From assembly GCA_963691705.1 (NCBI GenBank), contig OY829546.1, forward strand, positions 32,582,040-32,646,039: 64,000 nucleotides of DNA. The letters run 5' to 3'. Source of the DNA: Viola odorata. Lineage: Eukaryota > Streptophyta > Magnoliopsida > Malpighiales > Violaceae. The first letter of the stretch is position 1, and the number at the start of each line of letters is the position of its first letter. The translations under genes and the position numbers were made by a program. A model generated the notes under the pieces. The model was not told the origin of the DNA and made no database searches. It saw nothing but the letters and a program-made list of their open reading frames with translations. Shown here piece by piece: positions 21,020-31,491 of this stretch.

Positions 21020-22621
21020 TCAACAGCAAACGCACAGGAAAATATATCTTGTTAGAATAGCATTGATATTACCAGATAGGATGGGCAAGTTCCTGGTGTG
21101 GTATAGCTTCAGCCGAGCTATATTCCAAGAGTTCTGCAGGGGCATTCCATCGAGCGTTTCCAAGTGGTAAGCTCCTCTTCCCACGACACGGGTGACGCGA
21201 TACGGTCCATCCCAGTTTGGGCTGAGTTTTCCCATGCGTTGCCCTGCCGCTCGTCTATCTCTGAGCACTAAATCTCCAACTTTGAGCAATCGCTCTCTCA
21301 CTTGCCGGTTGTGGTATTGTGTCATTTTTATTTTGTAGTGCATAGTTTTCAGGTGAGTTTCTGGTAGGGCGTCAAGGTTAGCACGTAACCTCCCCTCATT
21401 ATTTTCTTCTTTGAAATGAGCCACCCGAAGGCTCATCGTCCCGATCTCAACCGGTGTGACAGCTTCGGTTCTGAATGCTAACGCAAACGGGGTCTCTCCA
21501 GTGCTGGCCTTGACAATCATGTGATAGGCCCATAGTACGTATGGCAGTTCGCCTGGCCATTTCTTTTTGGAACCTTCCAGGTTTCTTTTGATGCCACTAA
21601 GGATGCTGCAGTTGGTTACTTCTGCCTGGCCATTGGTTTGAGGGTGCGCCACGGAAGAGAACCTTTGTTCGATCTGAAATTCCGCACACTGATCCCTGAA
21701 GAATTGGCTTGTGAACTGTGTTCCATTGTCGCTAACCAGTATGCGCGGTACCCCGAATCGCATAATGACTTGGTGTTTGAAAAAATGCCAAATTTTTTCA
21801 GTGGTGATGGTGGCTAACGCCTCGGCTTCGGCCCATTTTGTGAAGTAGTCTACTGCCACGACCACAAATTTCAACTGAGATCTAGCCTTTGGAAACGGGC
21901 CTAAAATGTCAATGCCCCATTTGGCAAACGGGCATGGAGCGATTATTTCTGAAATTTGCACGACCGGTTTTCGAGGAATCTTAGCATATTCCTGACATTT
22001 CTGACAGGTTTTCACGAAGTTATGACAATCTCCTCGTATGGTGGGCCAGTAGAATCCCGACCGAAAGACTTGGGCTGCCAGTGTATCGCTGGCGATGTGC
22101 ATGCCGCATATCCCTTCGTGAATTTCTCGCAACACATGCAACCCTTCTTGTTCCGTTATGCCTTTAGCGGCTGGGTGGGAGAAGCACCTCCGTATTAATT
22201 CTCCATTGTAATATATACATCGCGCCGCCCGTTTCAGGACTTTCCTTCTTTCCGTAATTTCTTCCTGTAGCCTATCATGTTTCAGATATTCTACCACTGG
22301 GGTTCTCCAGTCACTTTCTATTTCCTCCACACAAAACGATGCTTGCTCTTCCATGAAAGAGGGTGTGGATAACTCCCCGTAGTGCATTTTGTTGGGTATG
22401 GAGGCTTCCACGTTGGCTGCCATCTTGGCGAGGCTATCAGCCTCTTCATTATTTTCTCTGGGGATATGTTCAAAGGTGACCCGAGTGCCTTTTCTCTGCA
22501 TCTCCGACAGCTCACGCTTTACTTTGGCCAAGTATTGAATCATGATGGGTTCTCGGGCTTGGGAGTTTCCTAAGACTTGATCCATTATCAATTTAGAGTC
22601 TCCTCGTATTTTTAGGCGCAA
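21020..22621 (-). pseudogene. pol (integrase): Second RNase H C-terminus and integrase of element C
   Basis: Long open frame of 533 codons. The first 90 or so residues (LRLKIRGDSKLIMDQVLG, then HIPRENNEEADSLAKMA) are the end of the extra RNase H that marks the Tat lineage. Then comes the integrase. It has an HHCC zinc site (HVLREIHEGICGMH, CQKCQ). The catalytic core has WGIDILGPFP, LVSDNGTQF and NGQAEVTN (the D, D, E residues), and the C-terminal motif is WDGPYRVTRV. All catalytic residues are present. It is in frame with the upstream pol segments but separated from them by stops. The stop lies at 21020, close to the minisatellite. Confidence 0.9.
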
Positions 22622-22681
22622 GCCGCATTCCTCCTCCGCAACGGTAGAGGCTTCGACGGAGAAGCTGTTTCCAATTCTGAG

Positions 22682-23173
22682 TCATGCCAGCAACGCTTCG
22701 TATTCAGCGGCATTGTTGGATAACGGCTGCAGGATTCTGATGGCGTATCGCATTTCCATGCCGTCTGGTCCCACCAGGAAAATACCTGCACCTGCTTCTG
22801 ACTGGTCTGCCGACGCATCTTTGGTGAATGTGCATTCCGCTATGAAGTCTGCTAACGCTTGGGCTTTAATTACCGGTCTGGCTTTGTACTGCAGCCGGTA
22901 TTGTTTGAGCTCGATTTCCCAGATCAACATCCTCCCTGAAGACTCAGGCTTTCTAAAGATTTTTCTCAGCGACTGATCAGTGAGCACAATGACAGGGTGG
23001 GCTTGGAAGTATCGGTCCATCTTTCGCGTTGCCTGTATTAGGGCAAGCGTTATCTTCTCGATGCGAGCGTATCGCAGCTCAGCATCTTTCAATATGTGAC
23101 TCACGAAAAATACAGGGCGGTGTACATGCCCTTCACTTCGCACAAGGACGGCGCTGACTACTTCGTCAGCCAC
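22682..23173 (-). pseudogene. pol (RNase H): RNase H and truncated second RNase H of element C
   Basis: Begins right after a stop at 23174-23176 that follows the LYLY phrase; the B copy is open there (LYLYLGVADEV). The first RNase H is recognisable by ADEVVSAVLVR, RPVFFVSHIL, YARIEK and VLTDQSL. The linker then passes from KDASADQSEAG directly to AGIFLVGPDG. Compared with B, about 28 residues are missing, including the WVIHVDG motif with the first catalytic Asp of the second RNase H. It ends with a TGA at 22682, where B has a glycine codon. Confidence 0.85.
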
Positions 23174-23176
23174 TCC

Positions 23177-24277
23177 CTAGTATAGATATAGCTCATCGCC
23201 GGACTCAGGCCTCGTTAGCACTAGATCGGATGACAAGTAAGATTTCAGCCCTGCAAACGCATTTTCACATTCCTCTGTCCACCCGTATGGGGCCTTGTTT
23301 CGAATGACCTTGAAAAAAGGCAGGCATCTCTCGCCTTGCTTAGATATGAACCGTCCTAACGCGATGATGCGGCCGGTGAGCTTCTGTATTTCTTTGACGG
23401 TCCGAGGGGATATCATGTCCTGAATGGCCTTTATCTTTGAAGGGTTCGGTTGGATACCCTTCCGGCTGACCACGTAGCCCAAGAATTTACCCGTTTGGAA
23501 TGCGAACATACACTTTCGTGGATTCAGCTTCATTTTGTACTTTTCCATCACATTGAAAACTTCTTCCAAGTCACCAAGGTGGTCTTTGAAGCTTCGACTT
23601 TTGATCAGGATATCGTCCACGTAAACCTCTACATTTTTCCCGATTTGCTTTTCGAAAACCTTATTCGCCATGTGCTGGAACGTTGCTTCGGCATTCTTCA
23701 GCCCGAACGGCATTGCGGTGTAGCAATATGTAGCCCTAGGGGTGATGAAGGCAGTTTTTTCTTCATCTTCTATGGCCATAGGGATTTGGTGATACCCCGA
23801 GTTGGCATCTAGGGAGCTTAGATAAGCGTATCCAGCAGTTTGGTCAACCAACTGATCAATTCGAGGAAGGGGATAGCAATCTTTGGGACAAGCATTGTTC
23901 AGGTCGGTGAAATCGATGCATATGCGCCAATCTCCGTTGGGCTTTGGAACTAACACCGGGTTAGCTAGCCAGGTTGGGTATTGGACTTCTCGGATGAACC
24001 CCGCATCCATGAGTTTTAGTAACTCTTTCTCGATAGCTGCCACTTTCCCTGATGAAAAAGCACGTCGTTTTTGCTGAATAGGCTTGGCATCAGGGCTAAC
24101 GTTTAGTCGATGTTCCGCAATTTCTCGCGAGATTCTGGGCATGTCCACTAGTTTCCATGCGAATTCTCCCTTGCATTTTCTTAACAGCCGGGTTAGTTGC
24201 ACGTTCTCTTCGGGGCTCAGTTTCTCACTGACCAAGAGATTCGCTTCACTGTCCTCACCGATAGGCATTGTCATCAT
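23177..24277 (-). pseudogene. pol (RT): Reverse transcriptase of element C
   Basis: The 366-codon open frame covers the whole RT domain. Landmarks are LVPKPNGDWRICIDFTDLN, YPLPRIDQLVD, SLDANSGYHQIPM, FGLKNAEATFQ and the catalytic VYVDDILIKS, then KFLGYVVSRKGIQPNPSK and LTGRIIALGRFISK. It would copy element RNA into DNA. The domain itself is intact. It is cut off from gag-protease by a TAG at 24290, where B reads glutamine, and from RNase H by the stop at 23177. Confidence 0.92.
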
Positions 24278-24289
24278 CTGATCTAGCGG

Positions 24290-26857
24290 CTAAGTGCATT
24301 TTTCTTCTTTATCATCGAAAGGATCGTCTGCCACGCAAACGTAGCGGTCACAACTCCTTTGAGTCATAAGTGAATAACGCTCAACTGCCAGTTTCTGGTC
24401 TCCTTTGATTGAGACCACGCCGTCCCACGAGGGGTATTTCATCCGCAGGTGTTTTTGGGATATCGCTGCCCCGAAATGATTGAGGAACGGTCGCCCCAGT
24501 ATGGCGTTATATGGTAACGTTAGGTCCACGACCAGGAATAATAGCTCTTCAGATCGCTTGGAGGTGTCTTCTCGGAAGTACACTGGCAAGGATGTTATTC
24601 CGGCTACCGGAATCGGTACCCCATCAATCCCAACAATTGGCCTCGTGCATGGCGCTAGCTCGCCGTTAGGGCATTTCATCAAGTTGTATGCTTCCAACGA
24701 AAATAGATTTACTGCGCTCCCGTTGTCAACAAGGGTTCTTCTCACCCCGTGACTTCCAATGACGGGTGTTACTACCAACGCGTCGTTATGCGGGAAAACA
24801 ATGCCTTTTTCGTCTTCTTCTGAGAAGGACAATATCATTATGTCTAAGGCACTGGTCACCTCAATTTTTACCTGCGCGTTCTCTCGCTTGCGCTTTTCTC
24901 CAGGATTGGCCGTTTGTGGCAGGGCCTCCTCGAAGTAGGGTGTTCCCCCGGCGATGATATTAATCATAGGCATCTGATCGCTATGGACAACGAGAGCTTC
25001 TCTATTCTGTCCAAGGGGAATTGCGTTAGCCCCCATGGCGTGTGAAGGCGTTTGCCTCTGGTCAGTTGTCATTCCAGTTGGGTTGTTCCTGGCTCCTTCT
25101 CTTGCCTTGGTGGAAAATTCTCCAAGGTAGCCCTCTTCGACCAATCGCTCTATGGCTAGTTTCAGTTCTCTGCATACATCTGTCGAATGTCCCTTGACCT
25201 TGTGGAACTTGCAATACGCGTTTTCCCTTCCCCCCATGATCACTCCTGGCTTCACAGGAGCTGGGTATCGAATGGGCAGATTTCGCTGTTGGACTATCGC
25301 TAGGATTTCCGCCCTTGGGAGTATAAGAGATGGAAGGTCAGGATCATATATCCGGCCCTTTGGCAGATCTGCTTGTTTCCGAGTGGGGGACCCTCCGGGT
25401 CTTCCTTTTGAGAAATTGCCTCTCTGCCGGTTAGAGGCCTTGGCAGTATGCTCTTTTCGTTGTCCATGATCCTCAGTGGGTCGCGTGTCAGGGGCGCTGC
25501 TATGCGGGGCGTTAGGGGCCAAGTATGGGTCCGTTGGCATGTTTCGGATCCATTCCCTATTTTCCTCCTCTTCCATCCTCGCATAATTATGCGCTTTTAG
25601 TCTCAACGTATCCAGGGTTAACGGCGGGTCCACCGTTAACGTGTCTCTCAATTTTCCGTATCGACAATTGCGTTTCAAGGCCTCAACCGCAAAATCAATA
25701 GTGACCCCTGGCGTTAGGGACATTTCAAGATCAAATCGACCTAAAAAGTCGTTCACTGATTCCTGCGGTTTTCGATGAATATCGAATAGTGCAGCTGCTG
25801 ACTTCCTGATATGAATAGCCGTGCTAAACCGACTTTTGAATTTTTCTTCCAGTTGAGAAAAATTATCAATAGACCCGGCCGGGAGTCCCTCAAACCAAAG
25901 ACGTGCCACTCCTGACAGCGTCATTACGAAGATCTGACATAGTGCAGCATCACTGCGGGTTTGGAATTGCACAAAGTCTTTCACCTTATTGAGGTGAGAA
26001 ATGGGATCTTTCGTGCCATCATATGATTTTGCAGGGAGTTTCACATGCCGATGGACCCTGTGGTGCCTGACACGGTAACTGAACGGGTGGCCAGCGTTAA
26101 CATCAGGGACCCCACGAGGCTGATGCGGGTGTTGAATTTCAACGTCGTATCTGGGATTCTGAGGGTCATATTCTTGATGCTGCCTGGGAGATCGGCTGCG
26201 GCTTCTTGGAGTTCGAGCTCGTCGACCTCTGCTGCTAGATCTCTCACTGTATCTAGGAGATTGTTCTCAGAATATCTCCCCTCGCCGATCATCCCAGTGT
26301 TCTCTGTACTCATCACGTCGGCGGGCTACCTTAGGGATTGGGATTTCCCCCCTGTATTGTCCAGAATGTTCAACAGGTCCACGTGTGAGCGGCAGGACAT
26401 TTATGGGGGCCGATGAGAAAGGTAAGGAGGACGGGAGTCCCCCAGATTGTCGGGGCGATAATGGTCGTTCGTTGACAATGGACGAAGTGAAAATTACTTG
26501 GGAGGACACACCAGGTCTCGAGGCATGAGGAGTAAATCCAGCAGCTATCTCTGTCAACTGATCCAATTGAGCTTGGAGAGCTGCTATTGAGCTTGCGAAA
26601 GGGTTGTTTGCTTCGCCTATCACGGATCCACTTGCTTGGGGGGTAGAATGACTGGTTCCCGCTATGTGGGAAAAAGGGGAACAAATCTGGAAGGTAATTT
26701 CTTCCGTACTTTGCCCAGGAGGAAGATCTGATTCTCCCACAGTGACATCTTGCACTAGGGTAGAGATATCAGAGGTAGCGAAAGCAAAAAGTCATCGGCG
26801 GGTGTTGTAGGGGATGCTGGAGGATTGGGACAGCGCGGGATCTGACTCTGAGGCCAT
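24290..26857 (-). pseudogene. gag-pro: Gag-protease of element C
   Basis: The frame opens at 26857 (MASESDPALSQSSSIP) and has TGA stops at codon 22 and near 26267-26269, so the longest open part is 26044-24290. Order: a low-complexity N-terminus and an Arg/Ser-rich stretch (TPRSRSRSPRQ). The gag core follows (YDGTKDPISHLNKVKDF, MTLSGVARLWFEGLP, FDIHRKPQESVNDFLGRF), then a Cys/His cluster (CKFHKVKGHSTDVC). The aspartic protease is last, with active site TLVDNGSAVN and the AILGRPFLN motif. Gag, protease and pol share one frame in this family. Confidence 0.88.
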
Positions 26858-26920
26858 AACCCTTCTAGTTTCGGGGAGGAAAGAGCTTGGTTATTAAGGA
26901 TGCTCACTTAATAGAACCAA

Positions 26921-26940
26921 CACTCTCAACGAAAGCACCA
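26921..26940 (-). other. Primer binding site of element C
   Basis: TGGTGCTTTCGTTGAGAGTG on the minus strand, three bases after the 5' LTR end. Element B has the near-identical TGGTGCTCTCGTTGAGAGCT at 60037-60056. Confidence 0.75.
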
Positions 26941-26943
26941 ATT

Positions 26944-27499
26944 TGATAAGAATTTGTCTTCTGCTGAAGGATATATGGAGAAATTGGTCCTCCCAGATCA
27001 GTGTCCACGACGGTCCGCAGTACCTACAATACGCCGGAGGGGGTCTCCGGCGGAAACACTCCGATGCTTAAGTCAGTATGGGTAGTGAATTTGGCAGAGC
27101 TTGGGCTAATAATTCATACTTACCTTCCTCCTTTGTGGGGGAAGTATTTATAGATGAAAATGGAGCGTTTCTGAGTGATCTGGATCGCAAGGGGCTAACG
27201 CTCCCGTTGGAGGGGGTTAGAATTCCCCGTTGGTGGAGTGAGCTATCGGTGTAGGTGTTACCTATGTGAGGCAATGCCTACACCCCAAACGAGAAGCTTG
27301 TCTTGGACTGGGATGGGGTAGCGCCGTCTGTTATAACAGTGTTGAGTGCAAGACCCCCCGCTGATGTCGACCATCCCAGCGTCAGTCACATAGAGGGAGG
27401 CGATAGCCTCGATGCTGTCTTTGCGGTAGGAACAGTAGTTGTACCCTCTTCTCAGGGTGTAAGACAAAAATGCCCTTGCCGATAGGCGGATTGTTATCA
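26944..27499 (-). repeat. 5' LTR of element C
   Basis: 556 bp, matching 12388-12944 at about 97 percent by eye. It contains TATAAATA on the minus strand at 27145-27152, the likely core promoter for gag-pol. Confidence 0.95.
27145..27152 (-). promoter_or_regulatory. TATA box of the element C LTR
   Basis: TATAAATA on the minus strand within the 5' LTR. Conserved in the 3' LTR near 12588 and in both LTRs of element B. Confidence 0.7.
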
Positions 27500-28392
27500 G
27501 GGCTGATATGAGTTTCTCTTTAATCTCGTCAAACGCCACTTGGCAAGCTTCATTAAAATTGAAGTCCACTTCTTTTTGTAAAAGCTTGCACATCGGCTCC
27601 ACTATCTTTGAAAAATCTTTAATAAACCTGCGGTAAAATCCTGCGTGGCCAAGAAAACTTCTAACCTCACGCAAGCATGAGGGGTAAGGCAAACTCTTTA
27701 TAACATCAATCTTAGCCTGGTCTACTTCTATGCCTTTCTTAGAAACTACATGGCCTAAGACAATACCTTGTTCTACCATAAAATGGCGTTTTTCAAAGTT
27801 TAACACAAGATTAGTGGCCACGCATCTTTTCAAAACATTTTTCAGATTAGATAAGCATTGATCGAAATCATCACCATAGACGGTGAAGTCGTCCATGAAC
27901 ACTTCAATGCCTTTTTCCACATAGTCTAAAAAGATACTAATCATACACTTTTGGAAGGTGGCTGGTGCGTTGCATAATCCGAATGACATCCTTCTATACG
28001 CAAAGGTTCCGAAGGGACATGTGAATGTCATCTTCTTTTGGTCTTCTAACGCCACTGGGATTTGATGAAATCCTGAGTAACCATCCAAGAAACAGTAGTG
28101 GCATTTCCCAGTCAATCGTTCCACCATTTGGTCAATGAATGGTAACGGAAAGTGATCCTTCCTCGTGACTTGGATAAGTCTGCGGTAGTCTATGCAGACT
28201 CTTCATCCATTCTGAATTCTTGTGGTCCTTTTAACTCCATCTTCTCCTTCGATCACGGTAATTCCTGTTTTCTTAGGTACAACTTGCATAGGGGAAACCC
28301 ACGAACTATCAGAGATTGGGTAAATAATTCCAGCATCAAGCAACTTAATGATTTCTTTCTTGATAACTTCCATCATCGGAGGGTTTAGCCTT
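27500..28392 (-). pseudogene. pol (RT): Reverse transcriptase of element A, middle section
   Basis: From 28392 leftward it reads LNPPMMEVIKKEIIKLLDAGIIYP and then WVSPMQVVPKK. A TGA follows where the conserved tryptophan of NGWRVCIDYR should be (near 28200). It continues through PFIDQMVERLTG, FLDGYSGFHQIPV, FGLCNAPATFQKCM and the catalytic VFMDDFTVYG (FMDD form of YxDD). It ends in LGHVVSKKGIEVDQAK and SFLGHAGFYRRFIKDFSKI. It starts directly at the B insertion and ends at the C insertion (EIKEKLISA). With 60535-60928 and 11859-12387 it makes one RT-RNase H. Confidence 0.92.
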
Positions 28393-28858
28393 TGATAAGA
28401 TTCAGACTTCTGGAGGATCGGGGGTGTGGATTATGGCCGTATAGAGTTACTGTAGTCGTCGTCTGATGTACTTGCAAATCGCCGAAGGGGGGCTCCGGCA
28501 TAGACACGCCGATGCTTAAGTCAGTATGGCAGTTCCAAATGGCAGGGGTTCGACTAGCAATCATAGGCTTACCTTTCATCTCGAATGGTGGGGTATTTAT
28601 AAGCGCCGAGGAGGGCGTTATCTAGGGAAGATAACGCCCCGAGTGACGTCATGGCTGACTTGAGATGGGATAGCGCCGTGCATGTGGGCTGATGACGCGT
28701 GAGACCCCCCCTCCCCGCTGATGTCGACCATCCCAGGGTTCCTTGCTTGGTAAGGGGCAGCAACCTTGGTGGCGACCGCCCAATAAAGGCTATAGTGTTC
28801 CGGCCTTGACGTTAGGGTAAGGACGAAAATTCCCTTAGAATTGCTTCTATTGTTATCA
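28393..28858 (-). repeat. 3' LTR of element B
   Basis: 466 bp. Compared with 60060-60534 it lacks about 20 bp near 28620 and differs elsewhere, mainly towards its right end. On the minus strand it keeps a TATAAATA box. Confidence 0.92.
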
Positions 28859-28975
28859 CAAGCCCAACTGAAAATGAGCCTGAGTGTTTACCAAGGGCTA
28901 CCGCTTCAACTTGCTTCCATATCGGGCTTAGTAGTCCTTGAAATAACGGGTGGCTCGGTTATCGAGGAGCACGTC
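28859..28975 (-). other. Short 3' untranslated segment of element B left of the E insertion
   Basis: Starts CAAGCCCAACTGAAAATGAG, matching 12945 onward in element C (minus strand TTTTCAGTTGGGCTTG, polypurine-tract candidate). It is cut at 28975 by element E and resumes at 45550. The last five bases ACGTC are the target duplication. Confidence 0.75.
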
Positions 28976-31386
28976 TGTCGCGCCCCTAAAAATTAAAAAA
29001 TTCGCGAGTGTGCAACGAACTTGAGACCTTATGATGCTCAGCGTAAACAGACGCCTCGCAACATGCAATGAAGTCACCACCCTAATTTGGTTGCTTGGTT
29101 TAGGGAACCTTAATCGTCATGGCATAAGAAATATAACAAATAAAAAACTAAAGGCACAAAAAAGGGGTCTGGAGCCCAAACAAAAGGTTCGGGGTCGTAT
29201 TATGGTCTTGGGAAGGTGTTACGCACCCGAGTCACATCCGAAAATGGTTACCGGTTGATGAGAGAGGTGTTTAAAAGGTGTTTGATAAAAATGCATTTTT
29301 GAAAATGGGGCCCTAAGAGGAATCGTCACTTTAGTCTTTTCTATGATCGTGACCGTTGCGGAATAATTAATCTTGGGATGGGGTTACCATTTTAAAATCT
29401 TTCGGATGGGGTTACCGTTTATCAAGACCGATTGATTATTCCTGACCGTAACGTGATAGGACTGAATTTTCCGTAAGACTGAATGAGCGCCCTCTATTTC
29501 ATCATCGGGCCTATGCATGATTAAATTAATTACTACGTGATTTTATCATGGATAGCTTAACAGAGTACAAATTAAATGAGAGGTTTTTGAAATGATAAAC
29601 TGATGTGGGATCGAAAGTCCCCATGTACATGCAGTCAATATAAGCGAGAATTTAAAATCATATGAACATGGCATTTTAAGCAAATCTTTAAACACGTTGT
29701 TCATGTGAGTTGATTTTAGTTCTAGCAATTCTATATATCATGCATACGATTGATATTTACGAAAAGCGTTGAATAAATAAAAAGGAACGAAAGACGTACT
29801 TTCGAGCGAAGCTTGAATCTAAAACCTACAAGATGAGAGTGTTAGTGATAGCTCGACAAATAAATAAACAATTTTATGAATGCGAGAATTTAAATGCTGG
29901 TTTGATGCATGCGAGAAATGATAGATTTGACGCGTACGAAAGTTTAAATGCTGAGTTGATAAGTGCAGGAAATTAAATGATGACAGTTGATTGCATGCGA
30001 GAAATGATGGATTTGACGCATATGAAATTTGAATTATGACAGTTGATTCTATGCGAGAAATGATTGATTTGACGCATACAAAAATTAAATGATGAATTAA
30101 TGATTTGCAGAAAAATTTACAGCAGTTGACGATTTGCAGAAATTTTAATGATTGATACTGCAGAAAATTAAAGCAATTGATATTGCAGAAAATTAAAGCA
30201 GTTGATATTGCAGAAGATTGAAACAATTGATATTGCAGAAAATTAAAATAGTTGATGTTGCGGAAGAATTTCCAGCAGCTTGCGAAAAATTAAAGCAGTT
30301 GATATTTACGAGAATTAAAGTGCGACCGACCATATAGGCGGTAAAACAAATGATTGAATTTAAATTGCAGAAAGTAAATTGCGGAAATTTAAAGTGCGAA
30401 TAATTTAAACAGTTGATAAGTGCAGAAAATTAAAACGTCAGAAAAATACTCATACGAAGCATACGAATATTTTTATAGAAAAGCGTGATTACGAGAGAGA
30501 AAAATGACAATGGGCTGGGCCCAAATTGAAAAATGCAAAGGAAATGGGCCAAGAATAGTTCCTGTCCGATGGAAAATAAAAGAATGGGGATAGGCCAAGC
30601 CCATCCCATTTGATGCGTGAATAGGCCTGCATGGCACTATTCACCATCTTCTCCATTGGTCGCCGGCGCTACTGCGGGGGCCTAGCTCCGGCCAGCTGTC
30701 TCCTCGACGGCGTCTTGACCGTACGAAGCCTGAATTTTATTTTAAAATATACCGAGTTTAATTTCGAAAATATGACAAAATCGTTAATTATCGAAAACTA
30801 ATTAATTCACATGATTTACCTAACGATTTCTTAAATTGAAAGCATGTATTTAATCTACATCATGCACATGAATTAATGGCACAAAAACAAGCAATTTATC
30901 TAATCAAAACCAAGCAAAATGAATTAAAGAAGAAAATGCTTAAAAGGAACGAAAGAAAAAGCTTGAAAAAAACTTACTGCCAAACTTTGAACTGTGACGA
31001 TCGACGCTCGATATGAGTTATCAATCAAGAGAGGGAAGAAGCAAGGTTTCCTTGCAAAGTTGGTGCCGGTTTTACATTGAGAAATGCTTGGTATTTATAG
31101 GCTTTTGGCGAGTGAGGAGGAGCGAAGCATCGTGCTGGCGGAGCTACGTCGTGCTGGCGGGGCTACGTACTGGCCATGATGATGGTGCTAGGGCTGAGGA
31201 CACGCGACCGTTGACGGGACAGGACGTCGGGAGCAGGCTGTTCGGTGGTCTGCTCCACTGTTGGCTCACGTCCATGGTGCATGCGCACCATGGCTCTTAA
31301 TTAGTCAACCGTTGATCTGGTTGACCAGATCAACGGTTGTGATCAAATTGTCTTTTACCTTATTTAAATGGCCTCGAGCCGATTCC
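28976..31386 (-). repeat. 3' LTR of element E (truncated)
   Basis: Aligns with 42438-44927 of the 5' LTR. The remaining 622 bp of that LTR (44928-45549), which would be the start of U3, are absent, and so is any recognisable polypurine tract. It keeps a TATA box on the minus strand near 31091-31099. Degenerate AT-rich repeats lie at about 29880-30440. Confidence 0.88.
31306..31339. repeat. Palindrome in the E 3' LTR
   Basis: Arms CAACCGTTGATCTGGT and its exact complement around a 2-nt centre, 34 bp in all. It is next to a second inverted repeat at 31272-31293 (CCATGGTGC/GCACCATGG, 4-nt loop). The 5' LTR copy at 44833-44880 has 16-bp matching arms and a longer loop. Confidence 0.85.
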
Positions 31387-31491
31387 CCCTCTTTACTGTC
31401 TTATCGAAGTATTTGATAAGCAGTAAAGACGGTTGCCCCTACATATCCGAATTTTGGCGACACCGCCGGTCTTACCTCGAGCTTACAGTGA

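Larger units (their letters stand above)
12388..27499 (-). mobile_element. Element C: complete Tat-type (Retand/Grande-like) retrotransposon with an antisense gene cassette
   Basis: 15,112 bp bounded by LTRs of 557 and 556 bp and a perfect 5-bp target duplication GGGCT (12383-12387 and 27500-27504). It carries gag-protease-RT-RNase H-second RNase H-integrase on the minus strand (21020-26857), a minisatellite (20502-20996) and four plus-strand genes (13139-20033). By eye the LTRs differ at roughly 15-20 positions, about 3 percent, so the insertion is fairly recent on a plant scale. Stops in gag and pol make it non-autonomous. It landed in the RNase H region of element A. Confidence 0.93.

Noticed and set aside
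26041..26416. ORFs on both strands across the gag N-terminus of C
   Set aside because: The frame in phase with gag, with RSRSRSP matching element B, explains the region; the other frames are shadows.
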